Translations under genes and position numbers: made by a program
Shown here: one piece after another, positions 56,524 to 64,000 of the stretch
Layout: every line of letters starts with the position of its first letter
Numbering within the stretch: the stretch's first letter is position 1
Notes under the pieces: generated by a model
Told to the model about the DNA's origin: nothing
What the model saw: the letters and a program-made list of their open reading frames with translations, nothing else
Database searches by the model: none
Assembly (NCBI RefSeq): GCF_009380215.1
Contig: NZ_WHUG01000001.1
Location: 911,669-975,668, forward strand
Direction: 5' to 3'
Source of the DNA: Rugamonas aquatica
GTDB lineage: Bacteria; Pseudomonadota; Gammaproteobacteria; Burkholderiales; Burkholderiaceae_D
DNA: 64,000 bases

Positions 56524-57075
56524 ATGAAAAAGTTTCTAATAACGGCAGTAATTGCGATGGGGATCGCATCAGGGACTCAAGCACAGATCATCAATTCCGG
56601 CACGCCTATTCCGGATGCCAATGTCTTGATTAATTTACACGGTTCGGGGCTGGATTGGGTCTACGCAGGGCCGATCGGGCCAAACGAATGGGCACCGGGC
56701 AACATCCAGCCCGCCACCTATCGCGCAGCAGAAGGCTGGCGCGTAGCTACCGCCAACGAATGGGCCATGCGGCCTCTGTGGACCGACTTCATCGTTGCCG
56801 GCAATCCTGACGGCATCGTCAGCCCTCCTGCCGGTTACAGCAACCACGCCGGCTACATCTTCGCGTCCGAATACTGGAGCAATTTCAGCCACGTTGACAT
56901 CAACGACTATGCCGCCGGCAGGGTCACTGACGGCGTCAACGGCGGCCCTCTCGGCGGTGTCCCTGAAACCATCTATGTCCGCAACACGCTGATGGTACCG
57001 GAACCTGAAACCTATGCGATGCTGATCGCAGGCCTGGGCATCCTGGGCTTCCTGGCACGTCGCCGCAAAGTCTGA
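56524..57075 (+). CDS. PEP-CTERM sorting-domain protein
   Basis: A 183-residue exported protein. Signal peptide MKKFLITAVIAMGIASGTQA; C-terminal sorting tail VPEPETYAMLIAGLGILGFL followed by ARRRKV, the standard PEP-CTERM layout recognised by exosortase (known). The central domain, rich in aromatic and Asn residues, is a short version of families with unknown role; no exosortase gene is in the window. ATG 56524 has GGA 7 bases upstream, whereas 56512 has none. Upstream bases 56345-56523 are AT-rich, unlike the neighbours. Confidence 0.88.
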   Translation: MKKFLITAVIAMGIASGTQAQIINSGTPIPDANVLINLHGSGLDWVYAGPIGPNEWAPGNIQPATYRAAEGWRVATANEWAMRPLWTDFIVAGNPDGIVSPPAGYSNHAGYIFASEYWSNFSHVDINDYAAGRVTDGVNGGPLGGVPETIYVRNTLMVPEPETYAMLIAGLGILGFLARRRKV

Positions 57076-57089
57076 ACCGGCTGATTTAG

Positions 57090-57914
57090 CTAAGCAAAAG
57101 CCCGCTCCTCGCGGGCTTTGACCGTTAACAGGCTGGCGATCATTTCGCGGGTCGCCTGCGCCGCCAGCGCCGGCGACTCCATCGGGAACAAGTGACCGCC
57201 CGGCACGATGCGGAAATACTTGCCCACCAGCGCCTGCGTGTGTTCCAGGCCGGACTGGCTGGTCTCCCACGAGTCGGTGCCGCCGATGAAGCCGATCGGC
57301 GCCGGGAAGCGGCCCCGCACCAGCTTGGGCAGATGGTGCGGCAGGCTGGCGTAGATGGTGGTCTCCACTTCACGGGTAAAGCGCAGCTGCACGCCTTCCG
57401 GATGCGGTTTCAGGCCGCTCTCCATGTAATCGGCCAGCACGCCGGGCGCCCAGGCGGCAAACAAGTCCTTGCTGGCGAAATGCTGGTGGGCCGTCTGCAC
57501 ATCCGGCCACACATTGCGGCGGCGGATGGAGAATTTGGCCGGCGGCACGCGATTGGCGCTGCCGCTCAATTTGATGAGGCGCCAGGCCAGCGCGCGCCAC
57601 CCCGCCACCACTGGCGCGTCGAGCATCACGACGCAGCGCACCAGGTCCGGCCGCGCATGCGCCACCATCAGGCTAAGCATGCCGCCCAGCGAGTGGCCGA
57701 CCAGGATCACCGGTTCGTTGTAGCGGGTGGTGAGTTCGTTGATGTATTCCTCGACCAGGTGCGGCCAGCCGTCGCTGACCGGATAGCGCGGGCTGTGGCC
57801 GTGCATGTCCAGCGCCTGGATATCGAAATCGTCGGCCAGCAGCTCGAAGTACTGGCGGTACACGCCCGCCGGGTAGCTGTTGGCGTGGGCAAAATGCAGC
57901 TTGGGCTTGCTCAC
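57090..57914 (-). CDS. Alpha/beta hydrolase
   Basis: A 274-residue hydrolase. Nucleophile elbow VILVGHSLGGMLSLMVAHAR near 69-88 (Ser in GHSLG); acid in IGGTDSWETS and catalytic His in RIVPGGHLFPMESP near 246. The start is GTG 57914, with GGAG 7 bases upstream, rather than the ATG at 57959. It resembles haloperoxidase/lipase-like hydrolases; substrate unknown. A hairpin at the end of the gene is shared with the PEP-CTERM gene. Confidence 0.85.
   Translation of the reverse strand: MSKPKLHFAHANSYPAGVYRQYFELLADDFDIQALDMHGHSPRYPVSDGWPHLVEEYINELTTRYNEPVILVGHSLGGMLSLMVAHARPDLVRCVVMLDAPVVAGWRALAWRLIKLSGSANRVPPAKFSIRRRNVWPDVQTAHQHFASKDLFAAWAPGVLADYMESGLKPHPEGVQLRFTREVETTIYASLPHHLPKLVRGRFPAPIGFIGGTDSWETSQSGLEHTQALVGKYFRIVPGGHLFPMESPALAAQATREMIASLLTVKAREERAFA
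57097..57119. terminator. Hairpin terminator located in the end of the hydrolase coding region
   Basis: AAAGCCCGC-tcctc-GCGGGCTTT forms a 9-bp stem. It can stop the PEP-CTERM transcript and also encodes the last residues (AREERAF) of the convergent hydrolase. Confidence 0.6.
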
Positions 57915-58010
57915 AAGCGGTCTCCGTATGATTGTTTTCGAGCCATTGTAATGGCACATGACACGGCAGACTTGGGGGAAAAGCTCTAATTCCCGCTGCG
58001 CGGACGGCGC

Positions 58011-58532
58011 CTAACGGTTCAGCACCACTGCCCGCAGCGTGACCGGGTTGGCTTGCTGCTGCACCTGATAGCTGGAAACATACCAGCGCCTGCCCTCGTC
58101 TGCCCCCTCGTTCAGGCTATCGACAAAACGGCTGAGCGCATCGATATCGGCCGCCTCGAGCGTCAGCTCGCTGCGCGCGCCAGCCTGTTCGTGCGAGAAC
58201 GCCAGCACGGCGATGCCGCTCAGGTCCGCCAGCTCCAGCGTGGACAGCACATTGTTCCAGGGGTAGTTGAGCGCAGCCGCCACCTGCTGCTCGCCCTTCA
58301 GCCGGGCCGCCAGCGCCGCCGCCGCGGCATTGCGCAGCAGCTGCGCGCGCTGCTGCTGCTTCGACTGCGTCTCCAGCCGCGCCAACTGCGCCGCCGCGCG
58401 CTGCGTCTCGCGCTGCAACTGCAGGTACTGCGCCAGCATCAGGGCGCCGCATACGCCGGCGGCGGCCAGCGCCAGGTACCACGCCCAGGGACGCCGGCGG
58501 CGCGCAACAAAATCCAGTCCCAGATGCATCAT
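58011..58532 (-). CDS. PilN/GspM-like assembly protein
   Basis: A 173-residue membrane protein. A short cytosolic start (MMHLGLDFVARRRRPW), one span AWYLALAAAGVCGALMLAQY near 18-37, then a long coiled coil about 38-75 (LQRETQRAAAQLARLETQSK) and a small alpha/beta domain. This is the PilN/GspM architecture, and its place after the GspL-like gene with a 4-base overlap agrees. Sequence similarity to known PilN is not evident by eye. It ends the operon. Confidence 0.65.
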   Translation of the reverse strand: MMHLGLDFVARRRRPWAWYLALAAAGVCGALMLAQYLQLQRETQRAAAQLARLETQSKQQQRAQLLRNAAAAALAARLKGEQQVAAALNYPWNNVLSTLELADLSGIAVLAFSHEQAGARSELTLEAADIDALSRFVDSLNEGADEGRRWYVSSYQVQQQANPVTLRAVVLNR

Positions 58533-59365
58533 GCCGCGGCTCCCGCGGCAAAGAACAAATCGCGAAAATCCGCATAATGGACCGGCTGGCCCGCCGCCGA
58601 AACGGGCCCGCACGGCATCAGCAGCGACTGCTGCCCGGCGGCCAGGCCGCGTCCGCCGTCCGGCGCCCCCAGGCGGACATCCACCGCCGCGCCGGGACCG
58701 CCGGCATAGGCCAGGCGGCGCAGTTCGCGTTCGATGGCCGCGCCATCCACGCGATACGGCAAGGCCAGCACAGACAGCACCTGGCTGCCGGCGCCGGCGA
58801 CTGCGGCAAAGCCGTCCTCTTCCACCAGCAGCATGGCGCGCGCCGCGCCGGGACGCCATGCCGGCAGCAGCTGGGCGGCGTTCCACAGAACGCCGGCCAA
58901 GGGCCGTACCGAGGCCAGCGTCCAGCCGAGCTGCGCGGCGTGCGCCTGCAGTCGCTGCTGCACGCTGCGCAGCATGGCGCAGGCCACCGATTTGCCGCCG
59001 GCCGGCGCCCGGTCCAGCGCGCAGCGCCATTCCGCCGCCGGAATCCCCAGCTCATGCGCCATCATCGCCATGGCGGCCAGCTGCGCCTCGGCCGCATCGG
59101 TCAGCGCGGCCGGTATGTCCAGCGCCATCAGCCGGTACAGCGCAGCCCCCAGATACACGTGCACCCGGCGCCGCCGCAACAGCCGCAGCGGCGCCGCCGG
59201 CAAGGCGGAAAAATCCAGCGTGGCCGGCGCCAGCGCATTCCACTCCAGCGCCGGCCACGCCTCGACGCCGGCCCGCCCCGGCCAGCCGGCCTGCCCCGGC
59301 CAGCCGGCCTGCCGCCGCACGTAGGCATGGCGCGCGGTCAGGTAAATGTGCAGCACATCAGTCAT
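58529..59365 (-). CDS. Putative PilM/GspL-position protein
   Basis: A 278-residue protein, Ala-rich, with no membrane span. I do not recognise a domain by eye, but it lies where pilM or gspL (actin-like ATPase fold) belongs in pilus operons, between the ATPase and the PilN-like gene. Its N-terminal part has a perfect 18-bp tandem duplication giving GQAGWP twice. Overlaps of 8 bases with the ATPase gene and 4 bases with the PilN-like gene support co-translation. Confidence 0.55.
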   Translation of the reverse strand: MTDVLHIYLTARHAYVRRQAGWPGQAGWPGRAGVEAWPALEWNALAPATLDFSALPAAPLRLLRRRRVHVYLGAALYRLMALDIPAALTDAAEAQLAAMAMMAHELGIPAAEWRCALDRAPAGGKSVACAMLRSVQQRLQAHAAQLGWTLASVRPLAGVLWNAAQLLPAWRPGAARAMLLVEEDGFAAVAGAGSQVLSVLALPYRVDGAAIERELRRLAYAGGPGAAVDVRLGAPDGGRGLAAGQQSLLMPCGPVSAAGQPVHYADFRDLFFAAGAAA

Positions 59366-61037
59366 AGTCGACCACCCGCTCCACTTCATCGATGGTGGTC
59401 GCGCCGCACGCCACCAGGTCCAGCGCCCGCAGCGCCAGCGGCCGCACCCCCAGCTCCAGCGCGTGGCGCTTGATGTCGGCGACATCGGCGCGGCGCAAGA
59501 TCATGGCCCGCAGGCTGTCGCCGACCGGCAGCACCTCGGCGATCGCACGCCGTCCCTTGTAGCCGGTATGGCGGCAATGCTCGCATCCGGGGCTGCGCGC
59601 CAGCCGGACGCCGTCCGGCGCGATGCCGGCCGCCAGCAGCCGATCGCGCAGCGCCGGCGCCGGCGCTTCCGGCTGCGCGCAGCGCGGACAGTTGCTGCGG
59701 ATCAGACGTTGCGCCACGATGCCGTTCAGCGCCGACATCACGCTGTACAGATCGATGTCCATGTGGGCGAAGCGGCTGATGACATCGAACACGCTGTTGG
59801 CGTGCACGGTGGTGAACACCAGGTGGCCCGTCAACGCCGCCTGCACCGCGATTTCCGCAGTCTCCGGGTCGCGGATTTCGCCCACCAGTATCTTGTCCGG
59901 ATCGTGCCGCAGGATGGAACGCAAGCCCTGCGAGAACGTCAGGCCCTTTTTTTCATTGACGGGAATCTGCAGCACGCCGGGCAATTCATACTCGACCGGG
60001 TCTTCGATGGTGATGATCTTGTCCTGTTCGGTGCGGATCTCCGACAAGGCGGCATACAGGGTCGTGGTCTTGCCGCTGCCGGTGGGCCCAGTCACCAGCA
60101 GCATGCCGTGCGGCTTGCGCGCCAGCCGGCGGATACGGGTGATGGCATCGTCGTCCAGTCCCAGGCTGGCCAGCGAAATCACGTTCGCCGCGTCATGCAG
60201 CTGGGTCTTGTCGAGCAGGCGCAGCACGGCATCCTCGCCGTGGATGCTGGGCATCACGGAGACGCGGAAATCCAGTTCGCGGCGGCCGACGGCGGCGCGA
60301 AAGCGGCCGTCCTGCGGCACCCGCCGTTCGGCGATGTCCAGCTGGGCCAGCACCTTGATGCGCGAGATCACTTCCTCGGCGCGCTGCGGATCGGCCAGTT
60401 CCGCCACCACGGCCAGCACGCCGTCGAGCCGCAGCTTGACGCGCACGCCGGCGCGATCGCATTCGAAATGGATGTCGCTGGCGCCGGCCTGCAAGGCGTC
60501 ATAGATGGCCGAGTCGACGAAACGCACCACGGCACTGCTGCTGCGCTCGATGCTCTCGAGCGAAATGGCCTTGCCGCCGTCGGTGGCGGCGCCGGCCGGC
60601 GCGATGCGCTGGCCCAACTGGCCGGATGCCTTGATGCCGGCCTGCGCCTGCGCCAGCGCCGCCTCGATATCGGCCAGCGCCGCCCAGCCCAGCGCCGGAT
60701 AGCCGCCGCTGCGGCTCGACAGCCACTGCAGCAACGGTTCATCCCACGGATCGGCCACGACAAACAGCACGCCGCCAGGCTGGGCCAGCGGATAGATACC
60801 ACGGCCGACACAGTCGCTGAAGCCGAGCTGCGCCAGCTGCGGCGGCGCCGCGCACAGCGCCGGCAACGCCAGGTATGGCAGGCCGAAGGCGGACTGCGAC
60901 AGCCCCTGCAGCGCCTCGACCGCGATGCCGGCCGCCGCCGCCACCTCTTGCGCCAGCGTGCGCCCGCCGCTGCCGGCGCGCGCCCGCGCCGCCGCCAGCA
61001 TGTCGCCGGAAAACACCGGCTGGGTTTGCGCGTTCAA
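59358..61037 (-). CDS. GspE/PilB-family secretion ATPase
   Basis: A 559-residue cytosolic hexameric ATPase energising pseudopilus or pilus assembly. N-terminal MshEN-like domain about 20-110; ATPase about 170-520 with Walker A LLVTGPTGSGKTTTLYAALS, Asp box and Walker B KIITIEDPVEYELPG and SILRHDPDKILVGEIRDPET, His box GHLVFTTVHANS, and a four-cysteine zinc motif CPRC...CEHC. It begins with TTG, supported by GGAGG 8 bases upstream; the GspF stop is 1 base away. System type (MSHA-like or T2SS-like) is uncertain. Confidence 0.93.
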   Translation of the reverse strand: MNAQTQPVFSGDMLAAARARAGSGGRTLAQEVAAAAGIAVEALQGLSQSAFGLPYLALPALCAAPPQLAQLGFSDCVGRGIYPLAQPGGVLFVVADPWDEPLLQWLSSRSGGYPALGWAALADIEAALAQAQAGIKASGQLGQRIAPAGAATDGGKAISLESIERSSSAVVRFVDSAIYDALQAGASDIHFECDRAGVRVKLRLDGVLAVVAELADPQRAEEVISRIKVLAQLDIAERRVPQDGRFRAAVGRRELDFRVSVMPSIHGEDAVLRLLDKTQLHDAANVISLASLGLDDDAITRIRRLARKPHGMLLVTGPTGSGKTTTLYAALSEIRTEQDKIITIEDPVEYELPGVLQIPVNEKKGLTFSQGLRSILRHDPDKILVGEIRDPETAEIAVQAALTGHLVFTTVHANSVFDVISRFAHMDIDLYSVMSALNGIVAQRLIRSNCPRCAQPEAPAPALRDRLLAAGIAPDGVRLARSPGCEHCRHTGYKGRRAIAEVLPVGDSLRAMILRRADVADIKRHALELGVRPLALRALDLVACGATTIDEVERVVDYD

Positions 61038-61038
61038 A

Positions 61039-62217
61039 TCACATCCCTCCCGCCAGGTCGAACACTGGCATATACATCAAAATAATGAGCGCACCTATCA
61101 TCACGCCCACCGCCATCAGCAGCAATGGCTCGGCAATGCGCGCGGTGCGCTCGACAAACAGCATCACTTCCTGGCGATAGGTGTGCGCGATAATCTCCAT
61201 CGTGTGCGCCAGGTTGCCGGAGCGCTCGCCCACCTGCAGCAGCCGCAGCGTGACGTTGTCGGTCAAGCCGTGTTCGGCGAACGCCAGGCTCAGGCGCCGT
61301 CCCTGACCGACCAGCGCCTGCGCGCCCAGCAACTGCTGCCGCAGCGGGCCCTCGAACGCCAGATGGCTCGCCAGCGGGATGGCGTCGCTGATGGTGTAGC
61401 CGCCGTTGAGCAGCATCGCCATGGTCTGGAAAATGCGCGACAACTGGTAGCGCCGCAGATAATCGTGCACCAGCGCGTAGCGTCGCAGGCACCACCAGGC
61501 GGCCCGCTGCAATTGCCCGCCGCGGTAGGCCAGCGCCGTCGCCGCCAGCAGCGCGGCCAGCGCCGCCAGCAACAGCGCCAGATGGTCGCCAAGCGCGCTG
61601 CCCACGCGTATCAGGATCAGCGTCGGCGTGCTGATCGAATTGGCGAAGTCTTCATACACGCGGGCGAAGCGGGGCACCACATACGACAGCATGAACAGGC
61701 TGACCGCCATGCCGAAGCCCACCACCAGCGCCGGATAGATGGCGGCGCTGACGATCTTCTTGCTCAGGTCACGTCCCACCCGTTCGTAGGCGGCGAATTC
61801 GCGCAGCGCCTCCTCGACGCGGCTGGAGCGCTCGCTGGCGCGCATCGACGCGATCAGCAGCAGCGGAAAGCCGAACTGGTTCAGTTCCAGCGCGCTGGAA
61901 AAAGGCTTGCCCTCCAATAGACGCTGTTGGATCTCCAGCAGCACCGTGTGCTTGTAGCTGTCGCCATCCTTGGCGCCGAGCGTTTCGATCGCCTCCACCA
62001 GCGACATGCCCGACGACAGCAGGGTGCACAACTCGTCGCAGAACAGCACCACGTCGAAATGCCGGCGGCGCGGCGCGGCGCCCGCCGCCGCCACCGACAG
62101 CACCGTCACGCCCTGCCGCTCCAGCGCCTGCTGCACGGCGTCGGCGCTGGCGCCCTCGGCCAGCCGCTCGGTCCAGCTGGCGCTGGCGGCATCGAAAATG
62201 CGTACCTTGAATTGCAT
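61039..62217 (-). CDS. GspF/PilC-family inner membrane platform protein
   Basis: A 392-residue protein with two T2SF domains. N-terminal segment MQFKVRIFDAASASWTERLA; first domain with FCDELCTLLSSGMSLVEAIE; spans near 165-190, 215-240 and 365-385 (IAEPLLLMAVGVMIGALIIL). GGAGG 9 bases upstream fixes the start; the longer frame is a shadow of the upstream gene. It forms the platform to which the ATPase docks (family knowledge). Confidence 0.93.
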   Translation of the reverse strand: MQFKVRIFDAASASWTERLAEGASADAVQQALERQGVTVLSVAAAGAAPRRRHFDVVLFCDELCTLLSSGMSLVEAIETLGAKDGDSYKHTVLLEIQQRLLEGKPFSSALELNQFGFPLLLIASMRASERSSRVEEALREFAAYERVGRDLSKKIVSAAIYPALVVGFGMAVSLFMLSYVVPRFARVYEDFANSISTPTLILIRVGSALGDHLALLLAALAALLAATALAYRGGQLQRAAWWCLRRYALVHDYLRRYQLSRIFQTMAMLLNGGYTISDAIPLASHLAFEGPLRQQLLGAQALVGQGRRLSLAFAEHGLTDNVTLRLLQVGERSGNLAHTMEIIAHTYRQEVMLFVERTARIAEPLLLMAVGVMIGALIILMYMPVFDLAGGM

Positions 62218-62219
62218 GG

Positions 62220-62702
62220 TTAGCGTCCTCCCGGCGCCGGCACGTACACGAACTGCCAATCCGCATAGCGTTGGCCGGACACCGTCAGCAAAGCCAGCTT
62301 TACCGGCTGGCGGCGCAGGGTTTCGGCTGCGCTCAGGCTGTAGACGCCGCAGATGCCGCCATCGCCGGCGCGTAGCAGCCCCCAGTCGCGGCCGCCGTTG
62401 ACCGGGTCGCCGTACAGGCGGCGCAGATGGCGCGCGGTGCCGACGAAACGGCGGTCGTCGAGCAGTTCCGTCAGCGCCGCCGGATAGTGTTTCGGCTCGC
62501 CCGGGCTGCGCTGGTAGTACTCGCCGATCGCTTTCTGGTAGGCGGCGCCGACTTCCAGCAGCAACTGCTCGCGGTCGCGCCGCGCCGCCGCACTCCACGA
62601 CGTGCCCAGCGCGGCCAGGCCGATGCCGAAAATGGCCAGCGCCGCCAGCACCACGACATAGGTGTAGCCCCGCTGGCGACGCTGCGCCTTACCAGGATGC
62701 AT
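62220..62702 (-). CDS. Prepilin-like minor pilin without Glu5
   Basis: A 160-residue protein. Prepilin-type start RQRGYTYVVVLAALAIFGIG with a Gly followed by a hydrophobic helix, but the mature residue 5 is Val rather than the conserved Glu, as in tip pseudopilins of the GspK kind. The rest is a globular domain with one Cys (GGICGVYSLSAAETL). It overlaps the GspG-like gene by 14 bases. Family call is from the N-terminus and context. Confidence 0.72.
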   Translation of the reverse strand: MHPGKAQRRQRGYTYVVVLAALAIFGIGLAALGTSWSAAARRDREQLLLEVGAAYQKAIGEYYQRSPGEPKHYPAALTELLDDRRFVGTARHLRRLYGDPVNGGRDWGLLRAGDGGICGVYSLSAAETLRRQPVKLALLTVSGQRYADWQFVYVPAPGGR

Positions 62703-63066
62703 ACGCGCTCCCGTCCTGCGCCACGCCTTCGGCACCGCTCCTGACGTCGAACACCTGGCCGGCCTCCTTGTCCGCGGGCGCGACAACGATCCAGCTGGCG
62801 CTGCGGTCGGTGACCGGATCGACCGGAATCCTGCGCAGGTATTTGCGCTCGACGAGCTGCTCCAGCGACGCCGGATACACGCCCCGGTCGCCGAAATGCT
62901 TGTCGATCGCCTCGCGCATCATCGCCAGATCCTGACGCAGCACGGCTTCCCTGGCCTTCTGCACATGGCCGAAGTAACGCGGCACCGACAGCGACAGCAA
63001 CAGGCCTATCAATGCCATCACCACCAGCAGCTCGATCAGCGTGAAGCCGGTGCGCCGTGTCACCAT
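62689..63066 (-). CDS. GspG-like pseudopilin
   Basis: A 125-residue protein with a prepilin peptidase site RRTG/FTLIELLVVMALIGLLL, Glu5 present. The C-terminal part includes VDPVTDRSASWIVV and VFDVRSGAEGV, as in major pseudopilins. The ATG (63066) overlaps the upstream pseudopilin stop by 7 bases. It should form the shaft of a short pilus. Confidence 0.87.
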   Translation of the reverse strand: MVTRRTGFTLIELLVVMALIGLLLSLSVPRYFGHVQKAREAVLRQDLAMMREAIDKHFGDRGVYPASLEQLVERKYLRRIPVDPVTDRSASWIVVAPADKEAGQVFDVRSGAEGVAQDGSAYASW

Positions 63067-63542
63067 AGGCGATACGGCGTGCCGTTCATGCCGACCTCCT
63101 GTGACAGCGAATAGACGTCGAACACGTCGCCGCCTTCCTTCGGTTCGTCCGGCGCCGACGCATAGCTGCGCAAGCCCCAGCTGGCCTCGGCCGCCAGCGC
63201 GCCGGGGGCGAACGGATCGCGCGGCAGGCGCCGCAGCAGATACAGCATCCGGCCGCCGGCCGCCAGGTCGGGCACGCCGGCCGTCAGCACCGCCAGCGAC
63301 GGCGGATAGCCGCTGGCGCCGGCGGCGCGGGCGATGCGGCCACTGTCGCTGGCCTGCTTGTAGGCGTCGATCGCGTGGCGGATCTCCCAGACCGCCTGCT
63401 GCAGTGCGCGCTCCTTGCCGCGCTTTGCGCTCAGTTCCGCCAGCGGCATCGCCGCCGTCGCCAGGATGCCCAGCACCGCCATCACCACCAGCATCTCGAT
63501 GATGGTATAGCCACGCCGGCGCCGGCAGGCGGCCCGCCTCAT
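63060..63542 (-). CDS. GspG/PulG-like pseudopilin
   Basis: A 160-residue protein. Prepilin site RRRRG/YTIIEMLVVMAVLGILA with Glu5. The C-terminal half has LPRDPFAPGALAAEASWGLR and EGGDVFDVYSLSQEVGMNG, resembling calcium-binding GspG ends. The ATG overlaps the secretin gene stop by ATGA. A paralogue is the next gene, and both likely enter one pseudopilus. Confidence 0.87.
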   Translation of the reverse strand: MRRAACRRRRGYTIIEMLVVMAVLGILATAAMPLAELSAKRGKERALQQAVWEIRHAIDAYKQASDSGRIARAAGASGYPPSLAVLTAGVPDLAAGGRMLYLLRRLPRDPFAPGALAAEASWGLRSYASAPDEPKEGGDVFDVYSLSQEVGMNGTPYRLW

Positions 63543-64000
63543 TGGATCGCCACCTTGCCGGTGGGCGGCAGCGCCGGCGGCGGCACCGTCACGCTGGCCA
63601 CCGGCCTGGCCGACACCACGCTGATGCCGGCCTGGCCGGCGGCCAGCGCCCTGAAGCGGAACGCCGCCACGGTGCCGCTGCCCTGCACGCCGTCGGCACT
63701 GTGGCGCAGCAGCGCCATCGACGCGTGGCCCAGCGCCTGCTCCAGCGTCCTGGTCTTGCTGAGCGCGACGCCATCCTGCCGCAGGAAGGCGCCGTCCTCG
63801 GCGTCCATCACCTGCAGCAACTGCGGCGGGAATTCCAGCTGCACCGGCAGGCCGCGCAGCGGCAGCCCCGACTTGACGTTGACCAGCACCGCGAACACTT
63901 CGCCCACCTTGACCTGGTCCGGCATCTGCAGCTGCAACGCGACCGCCGGTGCGGCGGACTCCGCGGCCGTGTCGGCGGGCACGGCCGCGGCCGCCACCGG
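63539..64000 (-). CDS. C-terminal cohesin-like domain of a secretin-type protein (5' part outside window)
   Basis: The frame stays open to base 64000, so only the last 153 residues are seen. They contain a cohesin-like beta-sandwich about 20-145 (LQMPDQVKVGEVFAVLVNVK, FRFRALAAGQAGISVVSARP). In related operons this domain ends a GspD/PilQ-like secretin; that identity is inferred. It heads the visible part of the pilus/T2SS-like operon. Confidence 0.6.
   Translation of the reverse strand, partial: PVAAAAVPADTAAESAAPAVALQLQMPDQVKVGEVFAVLVNVKSGLPLRGLPVQLEFPPQLLQVMDAEDGAFLRQDGVALSKTRTLEQALGHASMALLRHSADGVQGSGTVAAFRFRALAAGQAGISVVSARPVASVTVPPPALPPTGKVAIQ

Overview
The window looks like a chromosomal segment of a high-GC betaproteobacterium. 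Protein style points to Oxalobacteraceae (Massilia/Duganella/Janthinobacterium-like): AidB-type and acyl-CoA dehydrogenase operon, PEP-CTERM protein, DUF1800/DUF1501 pair, and GGDEF/EAL proteins of the REC-DUF3369 type. This taxonomic placement is an inference from protein character only. I saw no rRNA, tRNA, insertion sequence, prophage or CRISPR array. Coding density is high, and many gene pairs overlap by ATGA, so operons are tight.

Layout. 1-2.1 kb: 5' part of malate synthase, its divergent LysR regulator and a cold-shock gene with a structured leader. 2.1-9.3 kb: Hpt protein, upp, then a fatty-acid degradation locus (TetR, AidB-like protein, acyl-CoA dehydrogenase; divergent thiolase and an unusual FadJ remnant). 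9.4-18 kb: two c-di-GMP proteins, an HDOD protein, aroC with an MFS gene, and a CBS protein. 18.2-25 kb: metY, hydrolase, HAF-repeat protein, LysE exporter with a MocR regulator, and YihY. 25-31.7 kb: a run of six genes (WrbA, DUF2069, D-2-hydroxyacid dehydrogenase, DUF4124, FtsX permease, AttH-like protein) that lacks an ABC ATPase. 31.7-37.2 kb: ABC exporter, fatty acid hydroxylase, aldolase-like enzyme and RhlE helicase. 37.2-44.5 kb: thyA to folA, with two YidD-like paralogues enclosing a metallophosphoesterase/CuA-cupredoxin pair and an ECF sigma/anti-sigma operon. 44.5-47 kb: a large basic amino acid decarboxylase behind a leader that ends in a terminator-like hairpin. 47-51 kb: DUF1800/DUF1501 secreted pair and a broken Amj-type flippase gene. 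51-55.7 kb: a Cpx-type envelope stress locus, with cpxRA divergent from a Spy-like/Ser-rich/dioxygenase operon and perfect CpxR boxes between them. 55.7-58 kb: dcd, a PEP-CTERM protein and a hydrolase. 58-64 kb: the distal part of a type II secretion/type IV pilus-like operon that enters from the right edge.

The most interesting signals are the terminator-like hairpin directly abutting the ribosome binding site of the decarboxylase gene; the intact gene for a FadJ relative without its NAD domain and without the two crotonase glutamates; the Cpx-controlled operon with a cysteine-free, Ser-rich modular protein and a Tat/lipobox dioxygenase; and the FtsX-AttH pair without an ATPase.
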